Program-made: the position numbers and the translations under genes
DNA from: CAYMLL01 sp964390645
GTDB taxonomy: Bacteria; Planctomycetota; UBA8108
Direction of reading: 5' to 3'
Length of the DNA: 55,014 nt
Assembly: GCA_964390645.1 (NCBI GenBank)
Contig: CAYMLL010000014.1
Coordinates: 1 to 55,014 of the forward strand
The notes under the pieces: generated by a model
The model's database searches: none
The model's input: the letters and a program-made list of their open reading frames with translations, nothing else
Told to the model about the DNA's origin: nothing
Part shown: piece by piece, positions 41,218 through 49,561 of the stretch
How positions within the stretch are numbered: the stretch's first letter is position 1
How the letters are laid out: each line of letters starts with the position of its first letter

Positions 41218-42927
41218 TCAGCGCGAACTCGTGTTCGCGAGGCGGTCCGGAGACCGGTACGGTCTCGAAGCGGTCTTCTTCTTCGGCTGCCGCGACTTTT
41301 TCTTCGGCTGCCGCGACTTCTTCTTCTTGCCGGGTCGCCCCCTGATCTTCGGGGGCTCGAGCCCGTCGTCCGGCTGGTTCCAGAGGCGGTACGGGTCGTC
41401 GAGTCGACGCATCTCGGCCAGCAGCAGGGCCTCCATCTCCGCAAGCTTGTCCGCGTGGGCCGGATCGCCTGCGAGATTCACCTGATTCTTGCGCGGATCG
41501 GCACCCGTCAACGCGACCACCGCCGGATCCCGATGCTCCACGAGAAGCTCGTGAGGGTTCTGCTTCAGGTTGAAGAGCTGGGTGTGATGAACCTGCGTCT
41601 TCTCCACGTCGTACTTGATGAGCTTCCAGTCACCCTTCTTGACGCAACGCGTTCCCGGCCTGCCGCCGCCGCAGTAGACACCGTAGAGAACATCGCGAAC
41701 GATGGCCTTCTTGCCCTCGAGCACGGGCTTGAAGCTGATACCCTCCGACGTTGCCGGCGCGGCTATGCCGGCCAGATCGCACAACGTGGCGAGAACATCG
41801 AGCAGGAAGATGTTCCCGACGACTCGCGACCCCGGCTCGATTCCGGGACCCTTGACGATGAACGGAATGCGCCAGGTGTGCTCGTAGACGTTCTGCTTAC
41901 CCTGCAGACCGTGCCGGCCGATCGCCATGCCGTGGTCGGCGGTGTAGAAGATGTAGGTGTTGTCGAGCTCACCCGTCGCCCGGAGCTTCTCGAGAACGCG
42001 GCCGACCTGGATGTCGATGTTCTCGCTGCAGGCGAACTCACGGCCCAGCTCGTTCCGGATGGTGCGCTCGTCGCGCCGGTCCCAGACACCCTTCACGCCC
42101 ACCTCGTCGCGTACCGTGGTGTGCCCGTGGTCGAAAGGGTGCTTCGGCAGGTAATTGACGGGCAGCGCCGGTTGTCCGGGATTGGCGGGAGGGAGGCTCC
42201 CCCTGTCGACATGATTGACGGCGCCGTACCTCGCGAGCAGCTCCGGTTTGCCGTCGCGCACGTCATGCGGATGGGAGAAGCCGAAGTAGATCAGGAACGG
42301 ATCAGCGTCCTTCGCCGCCTCGCGCCGGTCCAGGTAGTCGAGAACCTGTTTCGCGTGCCAGGCGCTGCCCCGCTCATCCGTGGCGCCCCGGCGGGTACCG
42401 TCGCGCCGGACCGTGAACAGCTTGTTGGCAGCCGCGTAGCTGTTGCCGTTCTTGCAGGTGCGCATGGTGTCGTAGCCGGCACGGTTGAAGACCGCCGGCA
42501 GCGTGTGATCGACGAGGTCGGGCGGGACCATCACGGGATCGGTCACGTGGGGATTCATCAGCCGGCCCGGCTTGTCCGGGATGTGCCAGACGGTCCTGCC
42601 CGACATGATCATGTGCCGTGACGGCGTGCAGACCCCGCCGACCCAGGCGCCCATGTGATGCGCGCCATCGAACACCATCCCGCTCCGCGCCAGCCGATCG
42701 ATAGTCGGCGTTCGAAGCGCCGACCTCGCGTTGTAGACCTTCAGATCGAAAGGAGACTGATCATCAGCGATGATGAAGAGAATGTTGGGACGCTTGTCCG
42801 CGGCTTCGCAGGGCCGACTGACGACCAGCAAGACCAGCAGCCCCAGGATCGGCACCACCGATCGAAACAAGACGTGGATTCCGTTTCTGTCCATCGACGT
42901 CGGACGTGACCCCTTCAGCCTCACCAT
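41218..42927 (-). CDS. Secreted type I sulfatase (tandem cluster, gene 3) with repeated polybasic tail
   Basis: The 569-residue product has a signal peptide/anchor (VVPILGLLVLLVVSRPCEA) and CTPSR (Cys100) in GGVCTPSRHMIMSGRTVWH. Other catalytic segments are FIIADDQSPFD and FYTADHGMAIGRHGLQGK, typical of choline sulfatase/iduronate sulfatase-like groups. The tail has direct repeats of SRQPKKK (KKKKSRQPKKKSRQPKKK), a striking cationic end. Starts at 42927 or 42894 are both possible; neither has a strong ribosome-binding site. Ten bp separate it from the upstream sulfatase stop, supporting one operon. Confidence 0.88.
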   Translation of the reverse strand: MVRLKGSRPTSMDRNGIHVLFRSVVPILGLLVLLVVSRPCEAADKRPNILFIIADDQSPFDLKVYNARSALRTPTIDRLARSGMVFDGAHHMGAWVGGVCTPSRHMIMSGRTVWHIPDKPGRLMNPHVTDPVMVPPDLVDHTLPAVFNRAGYDTMRTCKNGNSYAAANKLFTVRRDGTRRGATDERGSAWHAKQVLDYLDRREAAKDADPFLIYFGFSHPHDVRDGKPELLARYGAVNHVDRGSLPPANPGQPALPVNYLPKHPFDHGHTTVRDEVGVKGVWDRRDERTIRNELGREFACSENIDIQVGRVLEKLRATGELDNTYIFYTADHGMAIGRHGLQGKQNVYEHTWRIPFIVKGPGIEPGSRVVGNIFLLDVLATLCDLAGIAAPATSEGISFKPVLEGKKAIVRDVLYGVYCGGGRPGTRCVKKGDWKLIKYDVEKTQVHHTQLFNLKQNPHELLVEHRDPAVVALTGADPRKNQVNLAGDPAHADKLAEMEALLLAEMRRLDDPYRLWNQPDDGLEPPKIRGRPGKKKKSRQPKKKSRQPKKKTASRPYRSPDRLANTSSR

Positions 42928-42937
42928 GAGATTCGAT

Positions 42938-44425
42938 TCAGCGGGATTCGGCAGCCTTTGCCTTCCTGCGCTTGCGGGACCGCTTCTCGCGATAGTACTT
43001 CTCGACCACCTTCTGCTGATCAGCCTGGACCGAGCTTGCCCACAGAGAGAAGTCCTTCGCCATCCGGGCGACGACTTCCGGCCGCTCCGACGCGAGGTCG
43101 TTCTCCTCGAAGGGATCGGATAGCAGATCATAGAGCTCCCATGCGCCGGAAGAACCTCTCTTCGCCTTGACCGTGCGAACGATCTTGTAGCGCGTCTCCG
43201 TCCAGGCCTGCATGCCGTTGGCATGAAAGCCGATGGCTCTCTCTCGCCGGCGTACCCGACCCTCGATCAGCGGCAGCAAGCTGATGCCGTCGTATTCACG
43301 ATCTGCGGGCAGCGGAATACCCGCGACGTCGAGCGCCGTGGGGAAATAGTCGCTCGTCACGGCCGGGAAGTCGGTCGCAAACGGTCTCTTCACCTTCGCG
43401 GGCCACTCGAGAATGCCCGGAACGCGCAGACCGCCTTCGTGACAGTCGCGCTTCCAGCCGCGAAACGCCCCGCTGGAGCCGATCGGTGTGTAGTTGAACT
43501 TGCCGCCCTGGGCGTCGGCGTACCGGACGGTCTTCTTGCCCTTCAGGTTCGGACCGTTGTCGCTGGTAAACCACAGCATGGTGTCTTGCGCGACGCCGAG
43601 TTCGCGCAGCTCCTTGCGCAGAACACCGACCTGCGTATCCACCGCGGTGATGTTGCTGTAGTAGACCTGCTCCTGAGGCGGGCAATCGGCATACCGCTTC
43701 ATCAGCTCCGGGTTCTTTCCCAGCGGTGTGTGCACGTTGTGGAACCAGACCACCGCCAGGAAGGGCCTCTTCGCCGCGACCTGCTTCCTGATGAAGCCGA
43801 TCGACTTGCCCATGACGATGGCGGCATCGTCGCCGCGGAGGGCCGGATCGGCCAGGCCCACCACGAACGCGATGTTTCGGCCAATGTGCCAGTAGGCGGC
43901 CCGGATGCCGTGCTTGCCGGGCCGGGCGTAAGGATCGTGAGTGAGCAGGACATTGAAGGTGGAGAAGCACTCGTCGAAGCCGGCCTGCCACGGCGGCATG
44001 ACGTGCGGCCCGGCCATCTCCCGATCGAACCCGCCCAGGTGCCACTTGCCGAAGTGGCCGGTGGCGTAGCCCTTCGCCCGGAGCGCCTCGGCGATCGTGA
44101 TCTCCTCCTGCGGCAGGTGTCCCTGATCAGCCCTCGTCGGACGCGTGATGTTGACGCGCCAGTTGCAGCGTCCGGTGAGGCAGGAAGCGCGTGTCGGACT
44201 GCAGACCGACGCCGCGGCGTAAAAGCGGTCGAAGCGGATGCCTGCCGCCGCCATGGCGTCCAGGTTCGGCGTCTCGATCCGCGGATGCCCGTTGTAAGCG
44301 ACGTCACCCCAGCCCTGATCATCCGTCATGAGGAAGACCATGTTCGTCTGCCTGGCCGCCGGAGCTTCGGCGTGCAGTCCCTGCAGGGACAGGGCCGCGA
44401 GGCAAGGAATGGTCAGGCTCTTCAT
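42938..44425 (-). CDS. Secreted type I sulfatase (tandem cluster, gene 2) with polybasic tail
   Basis: The 495-residue product has a signal peptide (MKSLTIPCLAALSLQGLHAEA) and the formylglycine motif CSPTR (Cys75) in ASVCSPTRASCLTGRCNWR. Further motifs are FLMTDDQGWGDVAY, GKWHLGGFD and WFTSDNGPN, which match arylsulfatase-type enzymes. The C-terminus is basic (REKRSRKRRKAKAAESR). In-frame starts at 44440 and 44452 exist; I prefer 44425 for its clean signal peptide. It lies 45 bp downstream of the frameshifted sulfatase. Confidence 0.88.
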   Translation of the reverse strand: MKSLTIPCLAALSLQGLHAEAPAARQTNMVFLMTDDQGWGDVAYNGHPRIETPNLDAMAAAGIRFDRFYAAASVCSPTRASCLTGRCNWRVNITRPTRADQGHLPQEEITIAEALRAKGYATGHFGKWHLGGFDREMAGPHVMPPWQAGFDECFSTFNVLLTHDPYARPGKHGIRAAYWHIGRNIAFVVGLADPALRGDDAAIVMGKSIGFIRKQVAAKRPFLAVVWFHNVHTPLGKNPELMKRYADCPPQEQVYYSNITAVDTQVGVLRKELRELGVAQDTMLWFTSDNGPNLKGKKTVRYADAQGGKFNYTPIGSSGAFRGWKRDCHEGGLRVPGILEWPAKVKRPFATDFPAVTSDYFPTALDVAGIPLPADREYDGISLLPLIEGRVRRRERAIGFHANGMQAWTETRYKIVRTVKAKRGSSGAWELYDLLSDPFEENDLASERPEVVARMAKDFSLWASSVQADQQKVVEKYYREKRSRKRRKAKAAESR

Positions 44426-44470
44426 TCCAGGAGATCTCATCAGGTCAACCATCCTGCCGGCTGCCGTGCC

Positions 44471-45912
44471 TCACTTGCGGCCGCTCGTCGACGAACGAGC
44501 GCCCTCTTTCCGTTTCTTCTTCTTCTTGCCACGGCGTTCGTCGAGTGACAGCTCGACGTCGTTCCGCCGTTCCGGACCCGGCGTGCTGCGGCCGCGGTCG
44601 ATGTAGCTCTGCATCAGCTTCTCCAGTCGCCCGACGACATCGGCATGGGCCCCTGCCACGTCCGTGGCCTCACTGATGTCGGATCGAAGGTTGTAGAGCT
44701 CGCGCCGACCACTCCTGCCGAAGATGAGCTTCCACGGCCCCTGGCGGATGGACAGCCGCCCATCTCCGGGGGACTGGTGAACCGTGGCTTCCCGCACGGG
44801 CGCGGTGGCGGTCCCGAGCAGACACGGCAGGATGCTGACACTGTCCTCGGCGGCACCGGCAGGAAGGGTCGCACCCACGATATCCGCGCAGGTCGCAAAG
44901 AGGTCGGTCAGGCAGATGACGTCGTGGTTGACGGACCCCGCCCGGATCTTCCCTGGCCAGCGGGCGACGTAAGGCTCCCGGTGCCCACCTTCGTAGATGC
45001 TGCTCTTGGCCGCGCGCAGCGGCGGGTACGGACGCCTTGCCGCACCGTTGTCACCGGTGGCGATGACCAGCGTGTTCTTCGACTGCCCGGTGCGCTCGAG
45101 CGCGTCGAGAATCTGGCCGAGCATGGCGTCGCCCTGCAGCACCCAGTCGGCGTACTTGCCCGCCTTGCCGCTCACGCCGCTCACGCCGGCGTACCGGGGC
45201 GCGACCGCGAGAGGACTGTGCGGTGGACACATCGGGAAATACAGGAAGAAGGGCTTGTCGGCGCCGGCGCGCTGCTCGATCTGGTCGACCGCCTTGGCGA
45301 TCATCAGCGGCTGGTTCTCCACCGCTCTGACGTTGGCCACCACGGCGTCTTGCTCGATGATGGAGCCGATGTTCCGCGCGTGGGTGTAGCCGTAGAAGTA
45401 GTCGAAGCCGACCGCGTTCGGGCCGTGGGGCAGCCCGGGCCCCCCCCGCCGCCGGGTGAAGGCCGGGCACCGACGGGCAGCTGCTTCTCGGTGCCCGGCT
45501 TCCCGTCCACCCAGGTCATACCGAGGTGCCACTTGCCGATGCAGGAGGTGTGATAGCCGTGCTTCCTGAGGAAGGAAGCCACGGTGGGCCGCGTCCTCGG
45601 GATGATCGGAGCCGAGTAGGTCTTCAGCACACCGAACTGACCGATGCGTGACGGGTAGCGGCCGGTCAACACGCCGTAGCGAGCCGGCGTGCAGTTGGAG
45701 GCCGCCGAGTGCGCGTCGGTGAAACGCATACCCTCCCTCGCGAGACGGTCGATACTGGGCGTCTTGAACGGAGAGTCGGCGCGGTAACACGTCGGCTGGC
45801 CGTAGCCGATATCGTCGAACAGAACGAAGACGATGTTCGGCGGGCCATCGGCGGCGCATGCCGGCGCAGCCAGCAGAGCTGCAGGCAGGAACGCGATCCA
45901 CGCACTGTTCAT
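44471..45912 (-). pseudogene. Secreted type I sulfatase (tandem cluster, gene 1), frameshifted in a G8 run
   Basis: The N-terminal frame from the ATG at 45912 gives a signal peptide (MNSAWIAFLPAALLAAPACA), FVLFDDIGYGQP, the motif CTPAR (Cys74) and CIGKWHLGMTW. It then breaks at a run of eight C on the plus strand (G8 in the gene, 45440-45447). The rest of the enzyme continues in the next frame: GPNAVGFDYFYGYTHARN, FPMCPPHSPL, VIATGDNGAARRPYPP and a basic tail GKKKKKRKEGARSS. The length is one base short of a multiple of three, so a ninth G would restore a 480-residue protein. It may be a true mutation, a phase-variable tract or a sequencing error. The other features match its three tandem partners. 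Confidence 0.85.
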
Positions 45913-46144
45913 GCTGTCCCTCCCGTCCAGCCGTGAAGACGAAGGTAGCGACTGTTCATCCTGCGCAGCCGGCTGTCGACAGGATCTGACGCCATGCTCC
46001 GCGTTAGAAGATTCGAGACTTCATCGCTCGGAACTCCGCCATCCTACCTCGAAGGCAGCACTTGGAGAACCTGTCTGCCATGAGTTCGAGCTGAACACGC
46101 CGCGAAGTGCTCGGCCGCTCGCCCGCGGACGCGATCATCGGAGC
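45913..46144. other. Upstream region of the sulfatase run
   Basis: About 230 bp before the first sulfatase start, with no gene. It should contain the promoter of the sulfatase operon; no clear consensus was seen. Confidence 0.3.
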
Positions 46145-46303
46145 ATGGAAGCTCGACGAACCCGTCGTCGATACGATCATCGCCTTCGTGACCTCGCCCA
46201 CGAGACCGGCGACGTTGAACTCGCCGTGCGGAGCGGAGTTCCTCGCTCCACTGCGAGGGACTGGTCCGGCCTCGCCACACCGGAGACGATCGTGAGCTGC
46301 CCG
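46145..46303 (+). pseudogene. Transposase N-terminal HTH remnant
   Basis: An ATG at 46145 begins MEARRTRRRYDHRLRDLAHE, continuing with GDVELAVRSGVPRSTARDW. The pattern YDHRLR...GVPRSTAxxW is typical of the N-terminal helix-turn-helix of transposases whose catalytic core follows. Here the sequence degenerates after about 50 residues and no core is found, so it is a fragment. Family assignment below the transposase level is not safe. Confidence 0.55.
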
Positions 46304-46570
46304 CCAGTCAGCGCCCCCCGCCCCCAGGCGGGCGGCTCGACGCTGAAATCGTCCAGCGACCCGATCCGAAAGCGGGACCGTTCTGGAAGGGGGCGATGTC
46401 CCGGAGCCGGTCACCCCCTGGGGTACCTTTCACGTGGACAGCACCACCACTCTGCGGCAGGATGTGGGCCCGTCCAGAAGCCTCGTTGACCAGCCCCCAC
46501 GAACGCTACGGTCTCGGCGGCGAAGTTCCGTCGGAAAAGTCCCAGATGTCGCGACCGAACCGCTCTGGTG
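46304..46570. other. Decayed DNA between mobile-element remnants
   Basis: About 270 bp with no readable frame. It lies between the transposase and recombinase remnants and is probably degraded mobile-element sequence. Confidence 0.35.
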
Positions 46571-46741
46571 ATGAACGGGGTCCCGCTCGTGTCGGTCGCG
46601 AAGTTCCTGGGACACTCCAGCATCACGATGACGATGCGCTACGCTCACCTCGTGCCGGAGCGCCTCGCGGACGAGATGAATCGCGTGGAAGAATGGCACC
46701 AGGACGGCACCAGAGCCGAGCCGGCAAAGAAACAGCGGTGA
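46571..46741 (+). pseudogene. Tyrosine recombinase (integrase), C-terminal remnant
   Basis: Reading from 46571 gives MNGVPLVSVAKFLGHSSITM, then TMRYAHLVPERLADEM and a stop. LGHSS with the catalytic His and RYAHL with the nucleophilic Tyr are the last part of phage/Xer-type tyrosine recombinases. The upstream catalytic domain with the first Arg and Lys is absent or frameshifted. The end lies 39 bp from tRNA-Thr, the usual target of such integrases. Confidence 0.75.
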
Positions 46742-46768
46742 GGCAAACTTTCGAAGTCCACTCACCGC
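46726..46768 (-). terminator. Rho-independent terminator of tRNA-Thr
   Basis: On the minus strand GCGGTGAG and CTCACCGC form an 8-bp stem starting 11 bp after the tRNA CCA, followed by TGTTTCTTT. It overlaps the last codons of the integrase remnant on the other strand. Confidence 0.6.
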
Positions 46769-46779
46769 CGTGTGTTATC

Positions 46780-46855
46780 TGGAGCCACCTACCCGACTCG
46801 AACGGGTGACCTGTTCATTACGAATGAACTGCTCTACCAACTGAGCTAAGGTGGC
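46780..46855 (-). tRNA. tRNA-Thr (anticodon CGT), CCA encoded
   Basis: The minus strand folds as a complete tRNA: acceptor GCCACC..GGTGGC, D arm with AGCTCAGTTGGTAGAGC, anticodon stem-loop GTTCA-TTCGTAA-TGAAC with anticodon CGT, and T arm GTTCGAGTC. The 3' CCA is in the DNA (46782-46780). It reads ACG threonine codons. Confidence 0.95.
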
Positions 46856-47202
46856 GTGTCGTCCGGCCTTGTGTCTTCCGTCGGGGGGCGCTCGTCGAGT
46901 CGCGTGCCGACCCTCCTCGGGAAGCCGTACAAGGATTCCCGGAGGGCCCTTTCTTGTCAACCCGAATTATTCTCGAGCCACCCGACCGCAACGAGTCTCC
47001 GCTTCCTCCGCAGGGCGTACCGTGGTTTCGTGGGTCGCCGCCGGAAAACGGCGGCGGTGAGAACGCAGAACGAGGCGTCGAAGCGAGCACGCTGCGCAGC
47101 GCGATCGCGGCTCGAAGAACACCTTGCCGGAGCCTCGCGGACGCGGTTAGTCTGGTGAAGCTCCCTCCGTCAGGCCTCCACAGAACCACGGAACACGCGG
47201 CC
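46856..47202. other. Divergent promoter region between tRNA-Thr and a secreted-protein gene
   Basis: About 350 bp. It holds the tRNA promoter candidate at 46932-46960 and the upstream region of the gene at 47203. No gene is supported; the frame open upstream of 47203 lacks a start signal. Confidence 0.35.
46932..46960 (-). promoter_or_regulatory. Candidate promoter of tRNA-Thr
   Basis: TTGACA at 46960-46955 is a perfect -35, with AATCCT at 46937-46932 after 17 bp as a weak -10. A start near 46925 would give a 5' leader of about 70 nt, to be removed by RNase P. Confidence 0.4.
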
Positions 47203-47943
47203 ATGGCCTCGAGACGCACCGCCCTTCTCGCCTCGCTCGCCCTGGTCGTCTTCGTCGGGTCGATACCTCTCGGCGCGTCGATCGTCCCGGTCGAGGACGG
47301 CGCCTCCCTCCTCGCCGCCGACAACACGAGCCCGCCAAGGCTGCCACCCCCCCCGCGGCCCCCGAAACCCCCCCCCACCCCCCCGCCCCGACCGCCTCGC
47401 GTCGGTGCCAGGCGTACCCGTGGCGGCGGCTCTGCAGGCGGTGGAGACTACCGTCGCGGCCGCGGCAACAAGGGCAAGAAGAACGACAAGAAGAAGGAAG
47501 AGAATCGCTGGCACGTCGTGCAGCTGGGGCGTGACTTCGAGGTCGCCCGGAAGAAGGGTCTCGCGGCGCTGCGCAAGAAGGCGGCGGAGCGCCACGCCCG
47601 GGCGGTGAAGAGCTACAAGAAGACGAAGAAGGTGGCCCGCAAACCCGCCGGACCCAGGCCCGCACCGGTCGTGTTCAAGGTGCTGACCCCGCGGGGTTTC
47701 TCGACCGAGAAGAAGGCCGAGCAGTACCGCGACCGCGTCGCCGCAAAGGCAAAGGAGCTTCTGCACAAGAAGGACGGCGGCAACGCCGATCGCCAGACAC
47801 GCCGCGGCAGACCCTCCGGACGCAAGGACCCTGACAGGACGAGGAGCCCCGAGCAGCGCGGCACGGGCAAGCAGCGCGGCAAGGGCAAGCAGCGCGGCAA
47901 GAACAAGCAACGCGGCAAGGACAAGCAGCGCGGCGGGAAGTAG
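47203..47943 (+). CDS. Secreted Pro-, Gly- and Lys-rich low-complexity protein
   Basis: The 246-residue product starts at an ATG with a signal peptide (TALLASLALVVFVGSIPLGAS). A polyproline segment (RLPPPPRPPKPPPTPPP), a Gly/Arg-rich stretch and a strongly basic middle (about 90-165, with HVVQLGRDFEVARKKGLAAL) follow. It ends in five units of a KQRGK-type repeat encoded by an 18-bp tandem DNA repeat (47851-47940). I recognise no family. Such charge could bind anionic polymers such as sulfated glycan or DNA, which is a guess. Frame and start are reasonably secure; the frame upstream of 47203 is not protein-like. Confidence 0.6.
   Translation: MASRRTALLASLALVVFVGSIPLGASIVPVEDGASLLAADNTSPPRLPPPPRPPKPPPTPPPRPPRVGARRTRGGGSAGGGDYRRGRGNKGKKNDKKKEENRWHVVQLGRDFEVARKKGLAALRKKAAERHARAVKSYKKTKKVARKPAGPRPAPVVFKVLTPRGFSTEKKAEQYRDRVAAKAKELLHKKDGGNADRQTRRGRPSGRKDPDRTRSPEQRGTGKQRGKGKQRGKNKQRGKDKQRGGK
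47851..47940 (+). repeat. Five copies of an 18-bp coding repeat (KQRGKx)
   Basis: Units of AAGCAGCGCGGCAAGxxx at 47851, 47869, 47887, 47905 and 47923, with few differences, encode the C-terminal Lys/Gln/Arg/Gly hexapeptide repeats of the secreted protein at 47203. Confidence 0.8.
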
Positions 47944-47985
47944 CGCGCGGTAGCGAGGCCACGCGCGCTTCTGTACGATCAGCGC

Positions 47986-49374
47986 ATGCCAGCCAACGAG
48001 TACCTCGATCCCGCGTCCTGTCCCGCGGAGCGCCCGGCACTCACAGGGATGCACGCCGACACGATCGCGCTGCACCGAGGCATCGACGATCAGATCCGCG
48101 CAGGTGGCACGCCGTACCTCCATCCCGAGGGCCAGACCGTCCAGCTCGACCTCCTCGGCTCGAAGAACATGGTCGCGTGGCAGGAAGACAAGGCTGCCTT
48201 CATGTTCGCCGGCGAGGGCTGCTGGTCAAGCCTGCCGCAGGTCTACGCACGCTATGGCACCGAGACGACACGGCAACTCCTCGATCACGTTCGCGAGCTC
48301 GAGAACGCGAAAGCCGTGGTGTTGACGGACAGCGGCATGCAAGCGTGCGCGCTGCTCTTCGACGTCCTCGTGACGCCGAAGAGCCATGCGGTCATCATGA
48401 CACAGAGCTACAACAAGACGCGCAAGTACCTGGAGCACGTCACCGCCCGGGTCGGTGGTTCGTTCAACATCGTCGACGACGGAGACCTGGACGCCCTCGC
48501 CGCGACGCTGCGTCCCGAGACCTGCCTGATCTTCGCGGAGACGTATACCAACCCGCTGGTTCGCGCGCTCGATCCCGAGCGTCTCGGCGCCTTCTGTCTC
48601 GAGAAGCGCGAGGACGGCTGCCGCAAGCTACGTCTCGTCATCGACGACACGATCGCAACCCCGTGGGCCCTGAAGCGGCCGCTCCTCGATCACGCGGGCG
48701 TCGACCACGTCGTCACGGCCGGCACCAAGGCACTGGGCGGGCAGGACCGTGACCTCTGGGGGTACATCGCGTCGAACGACGTCGACACTCTCAACGAGGT
48801 GATGGACCTGCAGGCGATGCGCGGCGGAATTCTCGACTGGCGACGCGGGAAAGCCATCCTCGCGCGGTGGGGTCAGGTGCGCAGCGACTTCGAGAAGCGC
48901 TGCCGGTCGGCCTCCGAGGTCGCCGCATTCCTCGCATCGCATCCCCGAGTCGAGGAGGTCTGGCATCCGTCGCTCCCGGATCACGTCGACCGCGAGGCGA
49001 TCGATCGTCACTACCGGCTGCCCGGATCGCTGCTGAGCTACCGGGTCGCCGGACTCGACGAGGACGCGACGCGGCACTACTGCGACGTTCTCGCGATGAC
49101 CGTGCTCCCCCGCTACGCGCTGAGCTTCGACGGCCTGGCAACGAAGCTCAACCACCACCGCACGGTGTCCGAGTACTTCACGCCGGCGCAGGAGCTCGAG
49201 CGCATGGGGATGGACCGCCTCGTCCGCCTCGGCGTCGGGCTCGAGGAGGCGGACGACCTGATCTCATGCCTCAACTGGTCGCTGTGGCACCATGACAGGA
49301 TCTCGACGCAGGAAATCGACGCGTGGCAGGCGACGCGACGACACGAGCTGGGAATTGCGGGCGGTCCGAGCTGA
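47986..49374 (+). CDS. Cys/Met metabolism PLP-dependent enzyme (cystathionine gamma-synthase/lyase family)
   Basis: The 462-residue protein belongs to the trans-sulfuration family of fold-type I PLP enzymes. The N-terminal YARYGTETTRQL matches the usual YSRxxNPT region in a divergent form, followed by LTDSGMQACALLF, the IFAETYTNPLV segment, LVIDDTIATPWALKRPL (Asp binding the pyridine ring) and the Schiff-base Lys in VTAGTKALGGQDRDLWG. Substitutions such as GGQDRD for GHSD indicate a divergent subgroup. It could be a synthase or lyase; the exact reaction cannot be chosen. It starts 42 bp after the Lys-rich protein gene. Confidence 0.85.
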   Translation: MPANEYLDPASCPAERPALTGMHADTIALHRGIDDQIRAGGTPYLHPEGQTVQLDLLGSKNMVAWQEDKAAFMFAGEGCWSSLPQVYARYGTETTRQLLDHVRELENAKAVVLTDSGMQACALLFDVLVTPKSHAVIMTQSYNKTRKYLEHVTARVGGSFNIVDDGDLDALAATLRPETCLIFAETYTNPLVRALDPERLGAFCLEKREDGCRKLRLVIDDTIATPWALKRPLLDHAGVDHVVTAGTKALGGQDRDLWGYIASNDVDTLNEVMDLQAMRGGILDWRRGKAILARWGQVRSDFEKRCRSASEVAAFLASHPRVEEVWHPSLPDHVDREAIDRHYRLPGSLLSYRVAGLDEDATRHYCDVLAMTVLPRYALSFDGLATKLNHHRTVSEYFTPAQELERMGMDRLVRLGVGLEEADDLISCLNWSLWHHDRISTQEIDAWQATRRHELGIAGGPS

Positions 49375-49561
49375 GCGGCTCCGGACCGCGGACCGTCGGC
49401 ACGCGACACCCGGGTCCGCGAGAAGGAGCGCACGGACGCCGCGCCGGCACCAGGAAGGTCACGACGGGGGAGGGTCGCAGAGCAGACCCTCGGAAAATGA
49501 CCGGTTTCGAGCTAAGATACGCGCTCGACCCCAACCACCGAACAGGCACTGGTACTCCCCG

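Noticed and set aside
41181..41444. Arg-rich N-terminal extension of the sulfatase that starts at 41180
   Set aside because: It overlaps the preceding sulfatase gene on the same strand in another frame and lacks any signal peptide.
46396..46809. 137-codon plus-strand frame across the integrase remnant and tRNA
   Set aside because: It runs in a different frame from the recognisable recombinase motifs and continues into the tRNA gene.
49470..49491. GAGGGTC/GACCCTC hairpin after the PLP enzyme gene as a terminator
   Set aside because: The stem is short and followed by A-rich rather than T-rich DNA on the relevant strand.
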